Position numbers and translations under genes: made by a program
From: Meridianimaribacter flavus
GTDB lineage: Bacteria > Bacteroidota > Bacteroidia > Flavobacteriales > Flavobacteriaceae
Assembly (NCBI RefSeq): GCF_004366715.1
Contig: NZ_SOQZ01000001.1
Location: forward strand, 124,001 to 188,000
DNA: 64,000 bases
Reading direction: 5' to 3'
Shown here: piece after piece, positions 20,163-28,170 of the stretch
Position numbering within the stretch: the stretch's first letter is position 1
Layout of the letters: each line of letters starts with the position of its first letter
The notes under the pieces: model-generated
Database searches by the model: none
The model's input: the letters and a program-made list of their open reading frames with translations, nothing else
What the model was told of the DNA's origin: nothing

Positions 20163-20597
20163 TTAACAAGATAAAGGAATCTTATCTACACGGTTTTGAT
20201 GACGACCACCTTCAAAAGCTGTATTTAAAAATACATCTACCATTTTTATAGCTTGCGGTATTGATGTAAAACGCGCAGGAATACAGATAATATTAGCATT
20301 ATTATGTAATCGTGTGAGTTCAGTAATTTCGCTTGTCCAGCAAACGCCAGCTCTAACATTTTGATATTTATTAGCTGTCATAGCTACACCATTTGCGCTA
20401 CCACAAATAAGAATTCCAAAATCTACCTCTTTATTATTAACATCTTTAGCTACAGGATGTACAAAATCTGGATAATCTACACTATCTTCAGTATCTGTAC
20501 CATAATTTGTAATAGAATACCCTTTAGATTCTAAATGGTTTACAATAGCTTTTTTGTAATCTGGACCTGCGTGGTCGTTACCAATTGATAATTTCAT
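20163..20597 (-). CDS. rpiB: Ribose 5-phosphate isomerase B
   Basis: A 144-residue RpiB/LacAB-family isomerase that interconverts ribose 5-phosphate and ribulose 5-phosphate in the pentose phosphate pathway. Motifs are IGNDHAGPDYKKAIVNHLES at the N-terminus, the catalytic-cysteine loop LICGSANGVAMTANK, and HNNANIICIPARF. Its 5' side borders the 885-bp gene-free region, with a low-complexity TTG-repeat tract (20602-20622) directly upstream. Confidence 0.95.
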   Translation of the reverse strand: MKLSIGNDHAGPDYKKAIVNHLESKGYSITNYGTDTEDSVDYPDFVHPVAKDVNNKEVDFGILICGSANGVAMTANKYQNVRAGVCWTSEITELTRLHNNANIICIPARFTSIPQAIKMVDVFLNTAFEGGRHQNRVDKIPLSC

Positions 20598-21288
20598 GTT
20601 TTTGTTGTGTTGTTGTTGTTGTAAAAGACATAAGATTATAATGTTGAAATAAACTTCAAAACATTACTATCTTAATTATTGAGTAAAGGTACAAAATGTC
20701 CTTATAAACACTTATGTTATGTAGGTAATAGTTAACAATTAATTAGCATTGTTAATAGTTTATCAAATAGTAGCTCATAACTTGTTAATAACTGTTTACT
20801 TCTTTCTGAAAGAAATATTTTTAAATCTCAATTTTATTTACAAACAAAAATTGAAACCAATAAACCAAAAAATAACTTCGCTTTTTTTAGCTGACTTTTA
20901 AGCCATCTTTTTTACGTTTATAAACATAGAAATTTGAAAATATTATCAATATTTGGTTATTAACATGAGTTATTAACAGCTGTTAATAGCTTTTAAAATA
21001 GTTCTAAAAATGAATGTATTAGATGCGTTTCTAATGTTAACTAAATATCAATAGAATGTAAACTACGTGTTTTCAAAATAAAATTTAAAAAAGTTATTCC
21101 AGCTATTAACAAACAATAATAATCATTAATATTTTTTTAAATTTTTAAAAAGAAAAGATATTATATATATAAATGTGAATAACTGCTTTCTGTTCATTTT
21201 ATCAAATAGTAGTCTTCTTTTTATTATTTCATTGTGTTATAAAACTATTAATTAATCTAGGCTGATAATTCATTTAATATTTAAATCG
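20598..21288. other. Candidate replication origin (oriC): AT-rich, DnaA-box-like cluster
   Basis: This is the only gene-free stretch above 300 bp in the window. I find one perfect DnaA box (TTATTCACA, minus strand, 21174-21182). Near matches of the form TTATTAACA or TTATNAACA lie at 20702-20710, 20783-20791 (minus), 20834-20842 (TTATTTACA), 20918-20926, 20957-20965 and 20970-20978. CTATTAACA variants lie at 20750-20758 (minus), 20981-20989 (minus) and 21103-21111. Two direct copies 13 bp apart plus an inverted one form a tight cluster at 20957-20989. An almost pure A/T stretch (about 21112-21174) could be the unwinding element. Gene orientation and nearby parS-like sites fit an origin. No dnaA gene is present, so this remains inference. 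Confidence 0.55.
20760..21212 (+). repeat. 15-nt direct repeat pair inside the candidate origin
   Basis: TTTATCAAATAGTAG occurs near 20759-20773 and again near 21198-21212, about 440 bp apart, bracketing most of the DnaA-box-like cluster. The ATAGTAG end resembles DnaA-trio-type TAG/TAA triplets, but the match is short. Confidence 0.6.
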
Positions 21289-21296
21289 TAGCTTTG
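21289..21296 (+). promoter_or_regulatory. TAnnTTTG -7 element upstream of the rnr leader
   Basis: TAGCTTTG matches the consensus exactly. It predicts a transcript start near 21302 and a leader of about 180 nt before the rnr ATG at 21483. Confidence 0.5.
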
Positions 21297-21301
21297 TATC
21301 A

Positions 21302-21482
21302 AATAACTTGGTGCAAGCACTTAAGGCATGAATTAAGAAAAGAGTTTTAATGTCGAAGCGAGCCTAGGAAGATTTAAATCTCGATTATCGAGTAAACTTA
21401 TAACCAGTACTTCACTTTTTATTAGGTTATAAAATAACAGATTCCTATCTTTAATTAGGAAATGAAAATGATTACATAATAC
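21302..21482 (+). promoter_or_regulatory. Structured 5' leader of rnr (or a separate small RNA)
   Basis: Several perfect inverted repeats follow one another: CTTG-GTG-CAAG (21307-21317), CTCGAT-T-ATCGAG (21380-21392), TTATAACC...GGTTATAA (21398-21405 with 21425-21432, 19-nt loop), and TTCCTA...TAGGAA (21442-21447 with 21456-21461). A second TAGGAA at 21365-21370 could compete for the same TTCCTA, giving two exclusive folds. I do not recognise a known riboswitch or RNA family. Confidence 0.45.
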
Positions 21483-23672
21483 ATGGCAAGAAAGAAAAAA
21501 AGGAAACCTTCACATAACAAGATTTCCAACCTTACTAATACAATCTTAAGTATTTTAAAAAAAGAGAAAAATAAAACGTTTAACTACAAACAAATAGCTG
21601 CTAAACTTGGTGTAAATGATGCCAGTAGCAGAAATCAAATTATAAAAAAACTTCAGCAACTTAAAGCGAAACAAGAAATAGAAGAAGTAGATCGTGGTAA
21701 ATTTAAAGCCATTGTTACTGCAGAATATCATACAGGTATTCTAGACTTAAACGCTAAAGGTTCAGGTTACGTTATTTGTGACGATTTTGATGAAGACGTT
21801 TACATTGCTTCAAACAATATAAATAAAGCGTTAGATGGAGACGAAGTAGAATTCTATGTTTATAAACGTCGTAAACGTGGAAAGTTTGAAGGTGAAATTA
21901 CCGAAATTATAAAACGTGCAAAAAGTGAATATGTTGGTGTAATTCAGTTACATAGCAACTATGCTTTTGTAGTACCAGATAGCAATAAAATGTACAAAGA
22001 TATTTTTGTACCAATTAATAAAACCTTTAAAGCTGAAGATGGAGACAAAGTACTAGTATCTCTTGAAGATTGGCCTGAAAAAGCCGATTCTCCTTACGGA
22101 AAAGTAATTAAAGTTCTAGGAAAACCAGGAGATCATAATACTGAAATTCATGCCATTTTAGCTGAATATGGTTTGCCTTACGAATTCCCGTATGAGGTAG
22201 AAAATTATGCCAATAATATAGATACTTCAATCACGAAAGAAGAAATTGCTAAACGTCGTGATATGCGAGATGTACTGACGTTTACTATTGATCCTAAAGA
22301 TGCTAAAGATTTTGATGATGCGCTATCATTTCAAGTATTAGATGATGGTTTATACGAAGTTGGTATTCATATTGCCGATGTATCACATTACGTAAAACCA
22401 GACACAGTTTTAGATGACGAAGCTTACGAGCGTGCAACTTCAGTATATTTGGTAGATCGTGTGGTACCAATGCTACCTGAAATTCTATCTAACAATGCAT
22501 GTTCACTACGACCACATGAAGAAAAATATACCTTTTCAGCTGTTTTTAAAATTAATGACAAAGCTGAAGTTAAAGATCAATGGTTTGGTAGAACAGTAAC
22601 TTATAGTGATGCACGTTTTGCATACGAAGAAGCGCAAGCTATTATAGAATCTAAAACAAACGAAATTCCTGCCGAAGTATCTCTAACAGGAAAAGCTTAT
22701 AAAACCGATCAAAAAATAGCCGATGCTACATTAAAACTTGATGAATTGGCTAAAAAAATGCGTTCTAAACGTATGCGTTCTGGTGCCATTTCTTTTGATA
22801 AAGTAGAAGTGAAGTTCAACCTAGATGAAACCAATAATCCGGTTGGCGTGTTCTTTAAAACTTCAAAAGATGCTAACAAGTTAATTGAAGAATTTATGCT
22901 GTTAGCAAATAAAAAAGTAGCCGAATTTATAGGAAAACAAAAACCAGAAAAAACCTTTATATATCGTGTGCACGACGAACCAGACGATAGTAAATTGGCA
23001 GCTTTACAAAATATTGTTGGACGTTTTGGATATAAACTCAATTTTAAAGACCGAAAAAGTACAACAGCTTCATTAAACAATTTATTAAAAGACGTTGCTG
23101 GTAAAAAAGAGCAAAACCTGGTTGATACGCTTGCGATACGCAGTATGAGTAAAGCAGAGTATACCACACACAACATAGGTCATTACGGATTAGCATTTGA
23201 CTATTACAGCCATTTTACGTCGCCTATACGTCGTTATCCTGATGTTATGGCACATCGTTTACTACAACATTATTTAGATGGCGGAAAAAGCGCTAATGAA
23301 GCTATTTATGAAGATAAATGTAAACATTCCAGTAATATGGAATATTTAGCAACAAAAGCTGAACGTGATAGTATCAAATACATGCAAATTAAATTTATGC
23401 AAGATCATAAAGATGAAGAATTTGTAGGTGTTATTTCAGGAGTGACAGATTGGGGAATTTATGTAGAAATTATTGATAACAAATGCGAAGGTATGGTTCG
23501 TATTCGTGATATAAAAGATGATTATTACGAGTTTGACGAAAGCCAATACGCTATTATAGGTCGCGAAACCAAAAACATGTATCAATTAGGTGATGAAGTG
23601 ATTGTAAAAGTAAAAGAAACCGATTTAGTTAAAAAACATTTAGATTTTACATTAATAGGAAAACACGAGTAA
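21483..23672 (+). CDS. rnr: Ribonuclease R
   Basis: A 729-residue 3'-5' exoribonuclease of the RNase II/R family. It has a basic N-terminus with a helix-turn-helix-like segment (FNYKQIAAKLGVNDASSRNQ), cold-shock-type OB domains (about 75-230), and the RNB catalytic domain with the acidic metal site TIDPKDAKDFDDALSF (about 269-284). A C-terminal S1 domain follows (about 640-725: FVGVISGVTDWGIYVEI). It degrades structured RNA and takes part in RNA quality control. The ATG at 21483 follows a long structured leader. Confidence 0.96.
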   Translation: MARKKKRKPSHNKISNLTNTILSILKKEKNKTFNYKQIAAKLGVNDASSRNQIIKKLQQLKAKQEIEEVDRGKFKAIVTAEYHTGILDLNAKGSGYVICDDFDEDVYIASNNINKALDGDEVEFYVYKRRKRGKFEGEITEIIKRAKSEYVGVIQLHSNYAFVVPDSNKMYKDIFVPINKTFKAEDGDKVLVSLEDWPEKADSPYGKVIKVLGKPGDHNTEIHAILAEYGLPYEFPYEVENYANNIDTSITKEEIAKRRDMRDVLTFTIDPKDAKDFDDALSFQVLDDGLYEVGIHIADVSHYVKPDTVLDDEAYERATSVYLVDRVVPMLPEILSNNACSLRPHEEKYTFSAVFKINDKAEVKDQWFGRTVTYSDARFAYEEAQAIIESKTNEIPAEVSLTGKAYKTDQKIADATLKLDELAKKMRSKRMRSGAISFDKVEVKFNLDETNNPVGVFFKTSKDANKLIEEFMLLANKKVAEFIGKQKPEKTFIYRVHDEPDDSKLAALQNIVGRFGYKLNFKDRKSTTASLNNLLKDVAGKKEQNLVDTLAIRSMSKAEYTTHNIGHYGLAFDYYSHFTSPIRRYPDVMAHRLLQHYLDGGKSANEAIYEDKCKHSSNMEYLATKAERDSIKYMQIKFMQDHKDEEFVGVISGVTDWGIYVEIIDNKCEGMVRIRDIKDDYYEFDESQYAIIGRETKNMYQLGDEVIVKVKETDLVKKHLDFTLIGKHE

Positions 23673-23673
23673 T

Positions 23674-23973
23674 ATGATTTTAACAACCACAAATACCATT
23701 GAAGGACATCAAATTATAGATTATTTAGGTTTAGTCACTGGCGTAGGCGTAAACAGTAAAAAAGTATCATTCTCCTTCAGTATGGATAAATTTTATAACT
23801 CGTTAGAGCAAAGTATTAACGAGGTTAAAGAAGATGCTTTTCAAAAATTACAGCAAAATGCAATCAATTTAAAAGCAAATGCAGTAGTTGGAATACATTT
23901 AGACATAGAAACATTTCCTAACACAACAGCCATAATAGTTTCAGTAACAGGTACCGCAGTTTCTGTGGCTTAA
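23674..23973 (+). CDS. YbjQ-family (UPF0145) heavy-metal-binding-domain protein
   Basis: A 99-residue protein matching the YbjQ/UPF0145 pattern: start MILTTTNTIEGHQIIDYLGL, a central amphipathic helix (SLEQSINEVKEDAFQKLQ), then ANAVVGIHLDIET and a C-terminal strand. Family members form ring-shaped oligomers; their role is not settled. It begins one base after the rnr stop and is very likely co-transcribed with it. Confidence 0.85.
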   Translation: MILTTTNTIEGHQIIDYLGLVTGVGVNSKKVSFSFSMDKFYNSLEQSINEVKEDAFQKLQQNAINLKANAVVGIHLDIETFPNTTAIIVSVTGTAVSVA

Positions 23974-24062
23974 TTCAATTTTTGGTACAATTACTGTAAC
24001 AATAACGTTTTTATAACATCTTTACTATAATAGTACACGTAAATATAATAAAACACATATAC

Positions 24063-24737
24063 ATGAAAACGTTTATAACCATTGCATTTTTAGCATTAAC
24101 TTCAATTATAACAGCACAAAATCCTAAAGAAAAAGGAGTAGGAGATTTTACCGAAGTAAAAGTTTTTGATAGGATAGAAGTGAATTTAGTTAAATCAGAT
24201 GTTAACAAAGTTGAAATCACAGGTGATGATATTGATGATGTAGAAGTTATCAATAAAGATGGAAAACTTAAAATAAGAATGAAGTTTAATAAAATCTTTA
24301 ATGGTGACAGAACATTTGTTGCTGTACATTACACTAAGTTAGATATTATTGATGGTAACGAAGGTGCTTTTATTTCTTCAAATGAGCTTATAAAACAAGA
24401 TTATATAGAACTGAAATCTCAAGAAGGTGCAAGACTTAAAATAGGATTGGATGTTAAAAAAGTTGACATCAAAGCAGTTTCTGGTGGAGTAGTTGAAACC
24501 AGAGGAAAAGCTGATTCTCAAGATATAGTACTTAACACAGGAGGTGTTTATGAAGGTAAAGCTTTCGAGACCCAAAATACTACTGTAAGTATTAAAGCAG
24601 CTGGTGAAGCAGATGTTAATGCATCTAAATTAGTTGATGCTAAAGTTAGAGCAGGAGGAGATGTAAATATTTATGGAAGTCCAGCTACAGTAAACAAAGA
24701 CACAATGTTAGGTGGAAGAATTAAACGTATGAACTAA
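24063..24737 (+). CDS. GIN-domain (DUF2807) secreted protein
   Basis: A 224-residue protein with a signal peptide (MKTFITIAFLALTSIITAQ) and the DUF2807 'putative auto-transporter adhesin, head GIN' pattern: FTEVKVFDRIEVNLVKSD followed by repeated short beta-strands with regularly spaced Gly and Val. Such proteins fold as beta-helices and are common surface proteins of unknown function in Bacteroidota. Same strand as ybjQ but 89 bp downstream. Confidence 0.85.
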   Translation: MKTFITIAFLALTSIITAQNPKEKGVGDFTEVKVFDRIEVNLVKSDVNKVEITGDDIDDVEVINKDGKLKIRMKFNKIFNGDRTFVAVHYTKLDIIDGNEGAFISSNELIKQDYIELKSQEGARLKIGLDVKKVDIKAVSGGVVETRGKADSQDIVLNTGGVYEGKAFETQNTTVSIKAAGEADVNASKLVDAKVRAGGDVNIYGSPATVNKDTMLGGRIKRMN

Positions 24738-24755
24738 TTAATACGTCTTTTTTAT

Positions 24756-24763
24756 TAGCTTTG
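24756..24763 (+). promoter_or_regulatory. TAnnTTTG -7 element for the LysE-like gene
   Basis: TAGCTTTG, an exact match, 19 nt before the ATG at 24783. The octamer is identical to the one upstream of rnr. Confidence 0.5.
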
Positions 24764-24782
24764 TAGGAAACTTATTTCCTAT

Positions 24783-25457
24783 ATGTTTGATGATATTTTA
24801 GCTGCAATTCCCTTCGGAATAATCCTAGCATTCACTATTGGTCCAGTATTTTTCGTACTGCTAGAAACTAGTGCTACCAAAGGATTTAAAAGCGCTTTAG
24901 TATTTGATTTTGGAGTTATTTTCGCTGATATTGTTTTTATCCTAGTCGCTTTTTATAGCACTAATAAGCTTATCGATAAGATAAAAGACGATCCTAATTT
25001 CTTAATTTTTGGTGGTGCTCTTTTAGTGGTTTATGGTGTTATTTCTTTTATAAAAACATCAAAATCCTTCCGTACAATTGTTAGAGAATATCATAAAGTT
25101 GAAATGCCTAAAAATGCATATGGTAAATTATTCATTAAAGGATTTTTACTCAATTTTATCAATATAGGAGTACTTTTAGGATGGTTAGGATTTATCGTTA
25201 TAGGAAGTTCTATTACCGAATCTGAAAATGGAGTTACAGTTTTTATAGCTACAATGCTTACCGTTTATTTTCTTGTAGATTTAGTGAAAATAGCTATCGC
25301 AAAAAGATTACGTAACAAATTAACACCAAGACTCATTTACAAAACTAAAAAAATCATTGCTTTAGTGATTTTAGGTTTTGGTGTATTATTGTTAGTTCAA
25401 GGTATATTTCCTAAAGGTAAAGAACGCATTCAAGAAGAAATTGAACATAGGCTATAA
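24783..25457 (+). CDS. LysE family transporter
   Basis: A 224-residue inner-membrane protein with about six helices and the LysE/RhtB N-terminal motif (IPFGIILAFTIGPVFFVLLE, then TSATKGFKSALVFDFGVI). Family members export amino acids or related metabolites; the substrate here is unknown. Its stop lies at the edge of a bidirectional terminator shared with tRNA-Cys. Confidence 0.85.
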   Translation: MFDDILAAIPFGIILAFTIGPVFFVLLETSATKGFKSALVFDFGVIFADIVFILVAFYSTNKLIDKIKDDPNFLIFGGALLVVYGVISFIKTSKSFRTIVREYHKVEMPKNAYGKLFIKGFLLNFINIGVLLGWLGFIVIGSSITESENGVTVFIATMLTVYFLVDLVKIAIAKRLRNKLTPRLIYKTKKIIALVILGFGVLLLVQGIFPKGKERIQEEIEHRL

Positions 25458-25491
25458 AAAAAAACCTCCAAGCAATACTTGAAGGTTTTTT
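25456..25491. terminator. Bidirectional terminator between lysE-like gene and tRNA-Cys
   Basis: A 10-bp stem (AACCTCCAAG with CTTGAAGGTT, one wobble) and 5-nt loop are flanked by A-runs on the left and T-runs on the right, so it works for both convergent units. Confidence 0.8.
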
Positions 25492-25492
25492 G

Positions 25493-25563
25493 AGGCGTCA
25501 AGCGGATTCGAACCGCTGTAGAAGGTTTTGCAGACCTCTGCCTAGCCACTCGGCCATGACGCC
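25493..25563 (-). tRNA. tRNA-Cys (GCA)
   Basis: The minus-strand cloverleaf has acceptor GGCGTCA/TGACGCC, anticodon loop CTGCAAA (anticodon GCA), and T-arm GCGG-TTCGAAT-CCGC. Discriminator base is T and CCA is not encoded. 71 nt. Confidence 0.95.
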
Positions 25564-25567
25564 AATT

Positions 25568-25589
25568 ATTTCTGCGAAAGCAGGAATCT
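25568..25589. repeat. REP-like palindrome (CTGC-GAAA-GCAG core)
   Basis: TTTCTGC-GAAA-GCAGGAA forms a 7-bp hairpin (one G-T pair) with a GAAA tetraloop and ends in GAATCT. It closely resembles the dispersed 'ATTCCTGCGAAAGCAGGAAT' type palindromes seen in many genomes. It lies just upstream of the 5' end of tRNA-Cys. Confidence 0.55.
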
Positions 25590-25654
25590 CAATTTTCTTA
25601 AATAGAAAACAAGAGTTGGCAAATGTAAAAAAAATAAAGTTTTTACACTATTTA

Positions 25655-26020
25655 CTACTTATTTTTTCGTCTTTCTGTCATTTTTATCGTTACCATTTCT
25701 ACGTCACCACCTATTGGAGGGTTTAATTTACTTACATAAACCGTAACCTTTTTAACTTTTTTATCTTCTTTTAAAATACGCTTAATGATGCGTTTAGCAA
25801 CAGTTTCAAGAAGGTGAGATGGTTGTCCCATTTCCTCTCTTACAATTCTGTTTAAAAACACATAATCTACAGTATCACTTAAAGCATCAGTTTTAGCAGA
25901 TTCTTTTAAATTAGCTTCAACTTCTAAATCTACTCTATAATCACTACCAATTTTTGTTTCTTCTGTAAGACATCCATGGTGTGCATAAATCCTAATGTTT
26001 TCAACTTTTATAATTCCCAA
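25655..26020 (-). CDS. folB: Dihydroneopterin aldolase
   Basis: A 121-residue FolB (start GIIKVENIRIYAHHGCLTEE). It converts dihydroneopterin to 6-hydroxymethyl-dihydropterin in folate synthesis. Family landmarks are YAHHGCLTEE, the conserved Tyr in SDTVDYVFLNRIV, the Glu-rich MGQPSHLLETVAKRI region and the C-terminal KLNPPIGGDVEMV. The start is a TTG at 26020, 15 nt downstream of an exact -7 element. Its divergent neighbour is glnS. Confidence 0.93.
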   Translation of the reverse strand: MGIIKVENIRIYAHHGCLTEETKIGSDYRVDLEVEANLKESAKTDALSDTVDYVFLNRIVREEMGQPSHLLETVAKRIIKRILKEDKKVKKVTVYVSKLNPPIGGDVEMVTIKMTERRKNK

Positions 26021-26035
26021 AATACTATTTTTTTA

Positions 26036-26043
26036 CAAAGATA
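26036..26043 (-). promoter_or_regulatory. TAnnTTTG -7 element for folB
   Basis: TATCTTTG on the minus strand, 15 nt upstream of the TTG start of folB, supporting that unusual start codon. Confidence 0.5.
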
Positions 26044-26074
26044 TATTATTCACTTATTTTATAGTTATTTCCTT

Positions 26075-26082
26075 TAAATTTG
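26075..26082 (+). promoter_or_regulatory. TAnnTTTG -7 element for glnS
   Basis: TAAATTTG, exact, 22 nt before the glnS ATG at 26105. It is divergent from the folB element 31 bp away. Confidence 0.5.
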
Positions 26083-26104
26083 TAGCCCTATTTAGATATA
26101 TATT

Positions 26105-28102
26105 ATGAGTGACAAATCACTAAATTTTATTGAGCATATTATAGAAGAAGATTTAGCAAACGGATTAGAAGCTTCTAAATTACGTTTTCGTTTTCCACCA
26201 GAACCAAATGGTTATTTACACATTGGGCATACTAAAGCCATAGGTATTAGTTTTGGTTTGGGTGAAAAGTATAACGCACCTGTAAATCTTCGTTTTGATG
26301 ATACCAATCCAGCTAAAGAAGAGCAAGAATATGTAGATGCTATTAAGAAAGATGTAGCGTGGTTAGGGTATCAATGGGAAAATGAATTATACTCATCAGA
26401 TTATTTTCAGCAATTATATGATTGGGCTGTTTTATTAATAAAACAAGGTAAAGCTTATGTCGATTCGCAATCTAGCGAAGCTATGGCAGAACAAAAAGGA
26501 ACACCAACACAACCAGGAGTTGATGGTCCTTATCGCAATCGTTCGGTTGAAGAAAACCTAGAATTATTTGAACGTATGAAAGCTGGTGAATTCAACGAAG
26601 GTGATCATATTTTACGTGCAAAAATAGACATGCAACATCCTAATATGTTAATGCGCGATCCAATTATGTATCGTATTCTTAAAAAAGCACATCATAGAAC
26701 AGGAAACGATTGGTGTATTTACCCAATGTACGATTGGACACATGGTGAAAGTGATTATATCGAGCAAATTTCGCATAGTTTATGTTCGCTTGAATTTAAG
26801 CCGCATAGAGAGCTTTACGACTGGTTTAAGGAGCAAGTGTATGAGTATTCAAAAAACACTTATCCAATGCTTCCTAAACAACGTGAGTTTGCACGTTTAA
26901 ATTTAAGTTATACCATTATGAGTAAGCGTAAGCTGCTTAAATTGGTTGAGGATGGTATTGTAAACGGTTGGGATGATCCTAGAATGCCTACTATTTCTGG
27001 GTTAAGACGTCGTGGTTATACACCAGAATCCATCCGAAATTTCATTGAGCGTGTTGGTGTTGCTAAACGCGAAAATGTTATTGATGTGTCTTTATTAGAA
27101 TTTTGTGTTCGTGATCACTTAAACAAAACTGCACCACGTGTTATGGCAGTTTTAGATCCATTAAAAGTGGTTATCACTAATTATCCAGACGATAAAGTAG
27201 AATGGTTAGAGGCTGAAAATAATCCTGAAGACGAACAAGCAGGCTCTAGAGAAGTTCCTTTTTCAAAAGAAATATATATTGAAAAAGCCGATTTTAAAGA
27301 AGAAGCAGGAAGTAAGTTTTTCAGGTTAAAACTTGGTGGTGAAGTTCGTTTAAAAAACGCTTACATCATTCAAGCAAATGAGGTTGTAAAAGATGCTAAC
27401 GGACATATTACCGAAGTACATTGTACTTACGATACTGATACGTCTAAAAAAGTAAAAGGAACACTACATTGGGTATCCATTAAGCATGCTGTTGAAGCCG
27501 AAGTTAGAGAATATGATCGTTTGTTTATGGATGAAGCTCCAGATAGTCACCAAGACAAAGACTTTATGGAATTTTTAAATCCTAATTCGTTAAACATTAC
27601 CAAAGCATTTGTTGAGCCAAGTTTAAAAGAAGCCAAAGTAGGAGATAGGTTCCAATTTCAACGTTTAGGATATTTTAATGTTGATAACGACTCTACATCT
27701 AATGCTTTAGTATTTAATAAAACAGTTGGATTGCGAGATACTTGGGAAAAACAAAAACCACAAGAAAAGCCGCAACAACAAAACAAACCTAAACCGCAAC
27801 AACAGCGTAAAGCAATTAATGTTATTCAGCAATTAGGAAAAAAGTACACGAATTATCCAGAAGATAAGCAAGCTAAAGTAAAGGCAGAAATTCTTGAACT
27901 TGCCAATGAGGTTAGTTATGATGAGTTAGAACCTTTATTTGGAACTGCTGTAAAAAAGGTTGGAACACGCATTGCCGCTATGCTTACTTTAAAAGTGTTA
28001 TTAGCAAATGGTTTAGAAAAAAACGATGCTATTAATGAGTTTATAGAAAAAGCTTTAGAAGATAAAAATGCATTGTTGGTAGAAGAAGCTAAAGCGCTTT
28101 AA
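26105..28102 (+). CDS. glnS: Glutaminyl-tRNA synthetase with C-terminal extension
   Basis: A 665-residue class I synthetase that charges tRNA-Gln with glutamine. The HIGH motif is PEPNGYLHIGHTKAIG (H39-H42) and the KMSKS-equivalent loop is YTIMSKRKLLK (about 270-280). The standard enzyme ends near residue 550. After it comes a Gln/Pro/Lys-rich linker (QEKPQQQNKPKPQQQ) and a helical domain of about 90 residues (GTAVKKVGTRIAAMLTLKVL). The extension is not the YqeY domain as far as I can tell; it may aid tRNA binding. Presence of GlnRS argues for direct Gln-tRNA charging. Confidence 0.95.
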   Translation: MSDKSLNFIEHIIEEDLANGLEASKLRFRFPPEPNGYLHIGHTKAIGISFGLGEKYNAPVNLRFDDTNPAKEEQEYVDAIKKDVAWLGYQWENELYSSDYFQQLYDWAVLLIKQGKAYVDSQSSEAMAEQKGTPTQPGVDGPYRNRSVEENLELFERMKAGEFNEGDHILRAKIDMQHPNMLMRDPIMYRILKKAHHRTGNDWCIYPMYDWTHGESDYIEQISHSLCSLEFKPHRELYDWFKEQVYEYSKNTYPMLPKQREFARLNLSYTIMSKRKLLKLVEDGIVNGWDDPRMPTISGLRRRGYTPESIRNFIERVGVAKRENVIDVSLLEFCVRDHLNKTAPRVMAVLDPLKVVITNYPDDKVEWLEAENNPEDEQAGSREVPFSKEIYIEKADFKEEAGSKFFRLKLGGEVRLKNAYIIQANEVVKDANGHITEVHCTYDTDTSKKVKGTLHWVSIKHAVEAEVREYDRLFMDEAPDSHQDKDFMEFLNPNSLNITKAFVEPSLKEAKVGDRFQFQRLGYFNVDNDSTSNALVFNKTVGLRDTWEKQKPQEKPQQQNKPKPQQQRKAINVIQQLGKKYTNYPEDKQAKVKAEILELANEVSYDELEPLFGTAVKKVGTRIAAMLTLKVLLANGLEKNDAINEFIEKALEDKNALLVEEAKAL

Positions 28103-28170
28103 TAGACAATAAAACAGAAATTGTATTTCAATAATTACTATCTTTAGTACACTAACTAAAACATGACATT

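Noticed and set aside
20602-20622. TTG-repeat tract upstream of rpiB as a possible CRISPR or functional repeat
   Set aside because: It is a short low-complexity microsatellite-like run without spacers; on the coding strand it is just a CA-rich leader.
25490-25726. Open frame on the + strand across tRNA-Cys
   Set aside because: It runs antisense through the tRNA and the folB 3' end, has no promoter, and its sequence has no protein-like character.
27134-27150. CACGTG hexamer in glnS as a parS-like site
   Set aside because: Only the central hexamer matches; the flanking bases do not extend the match.
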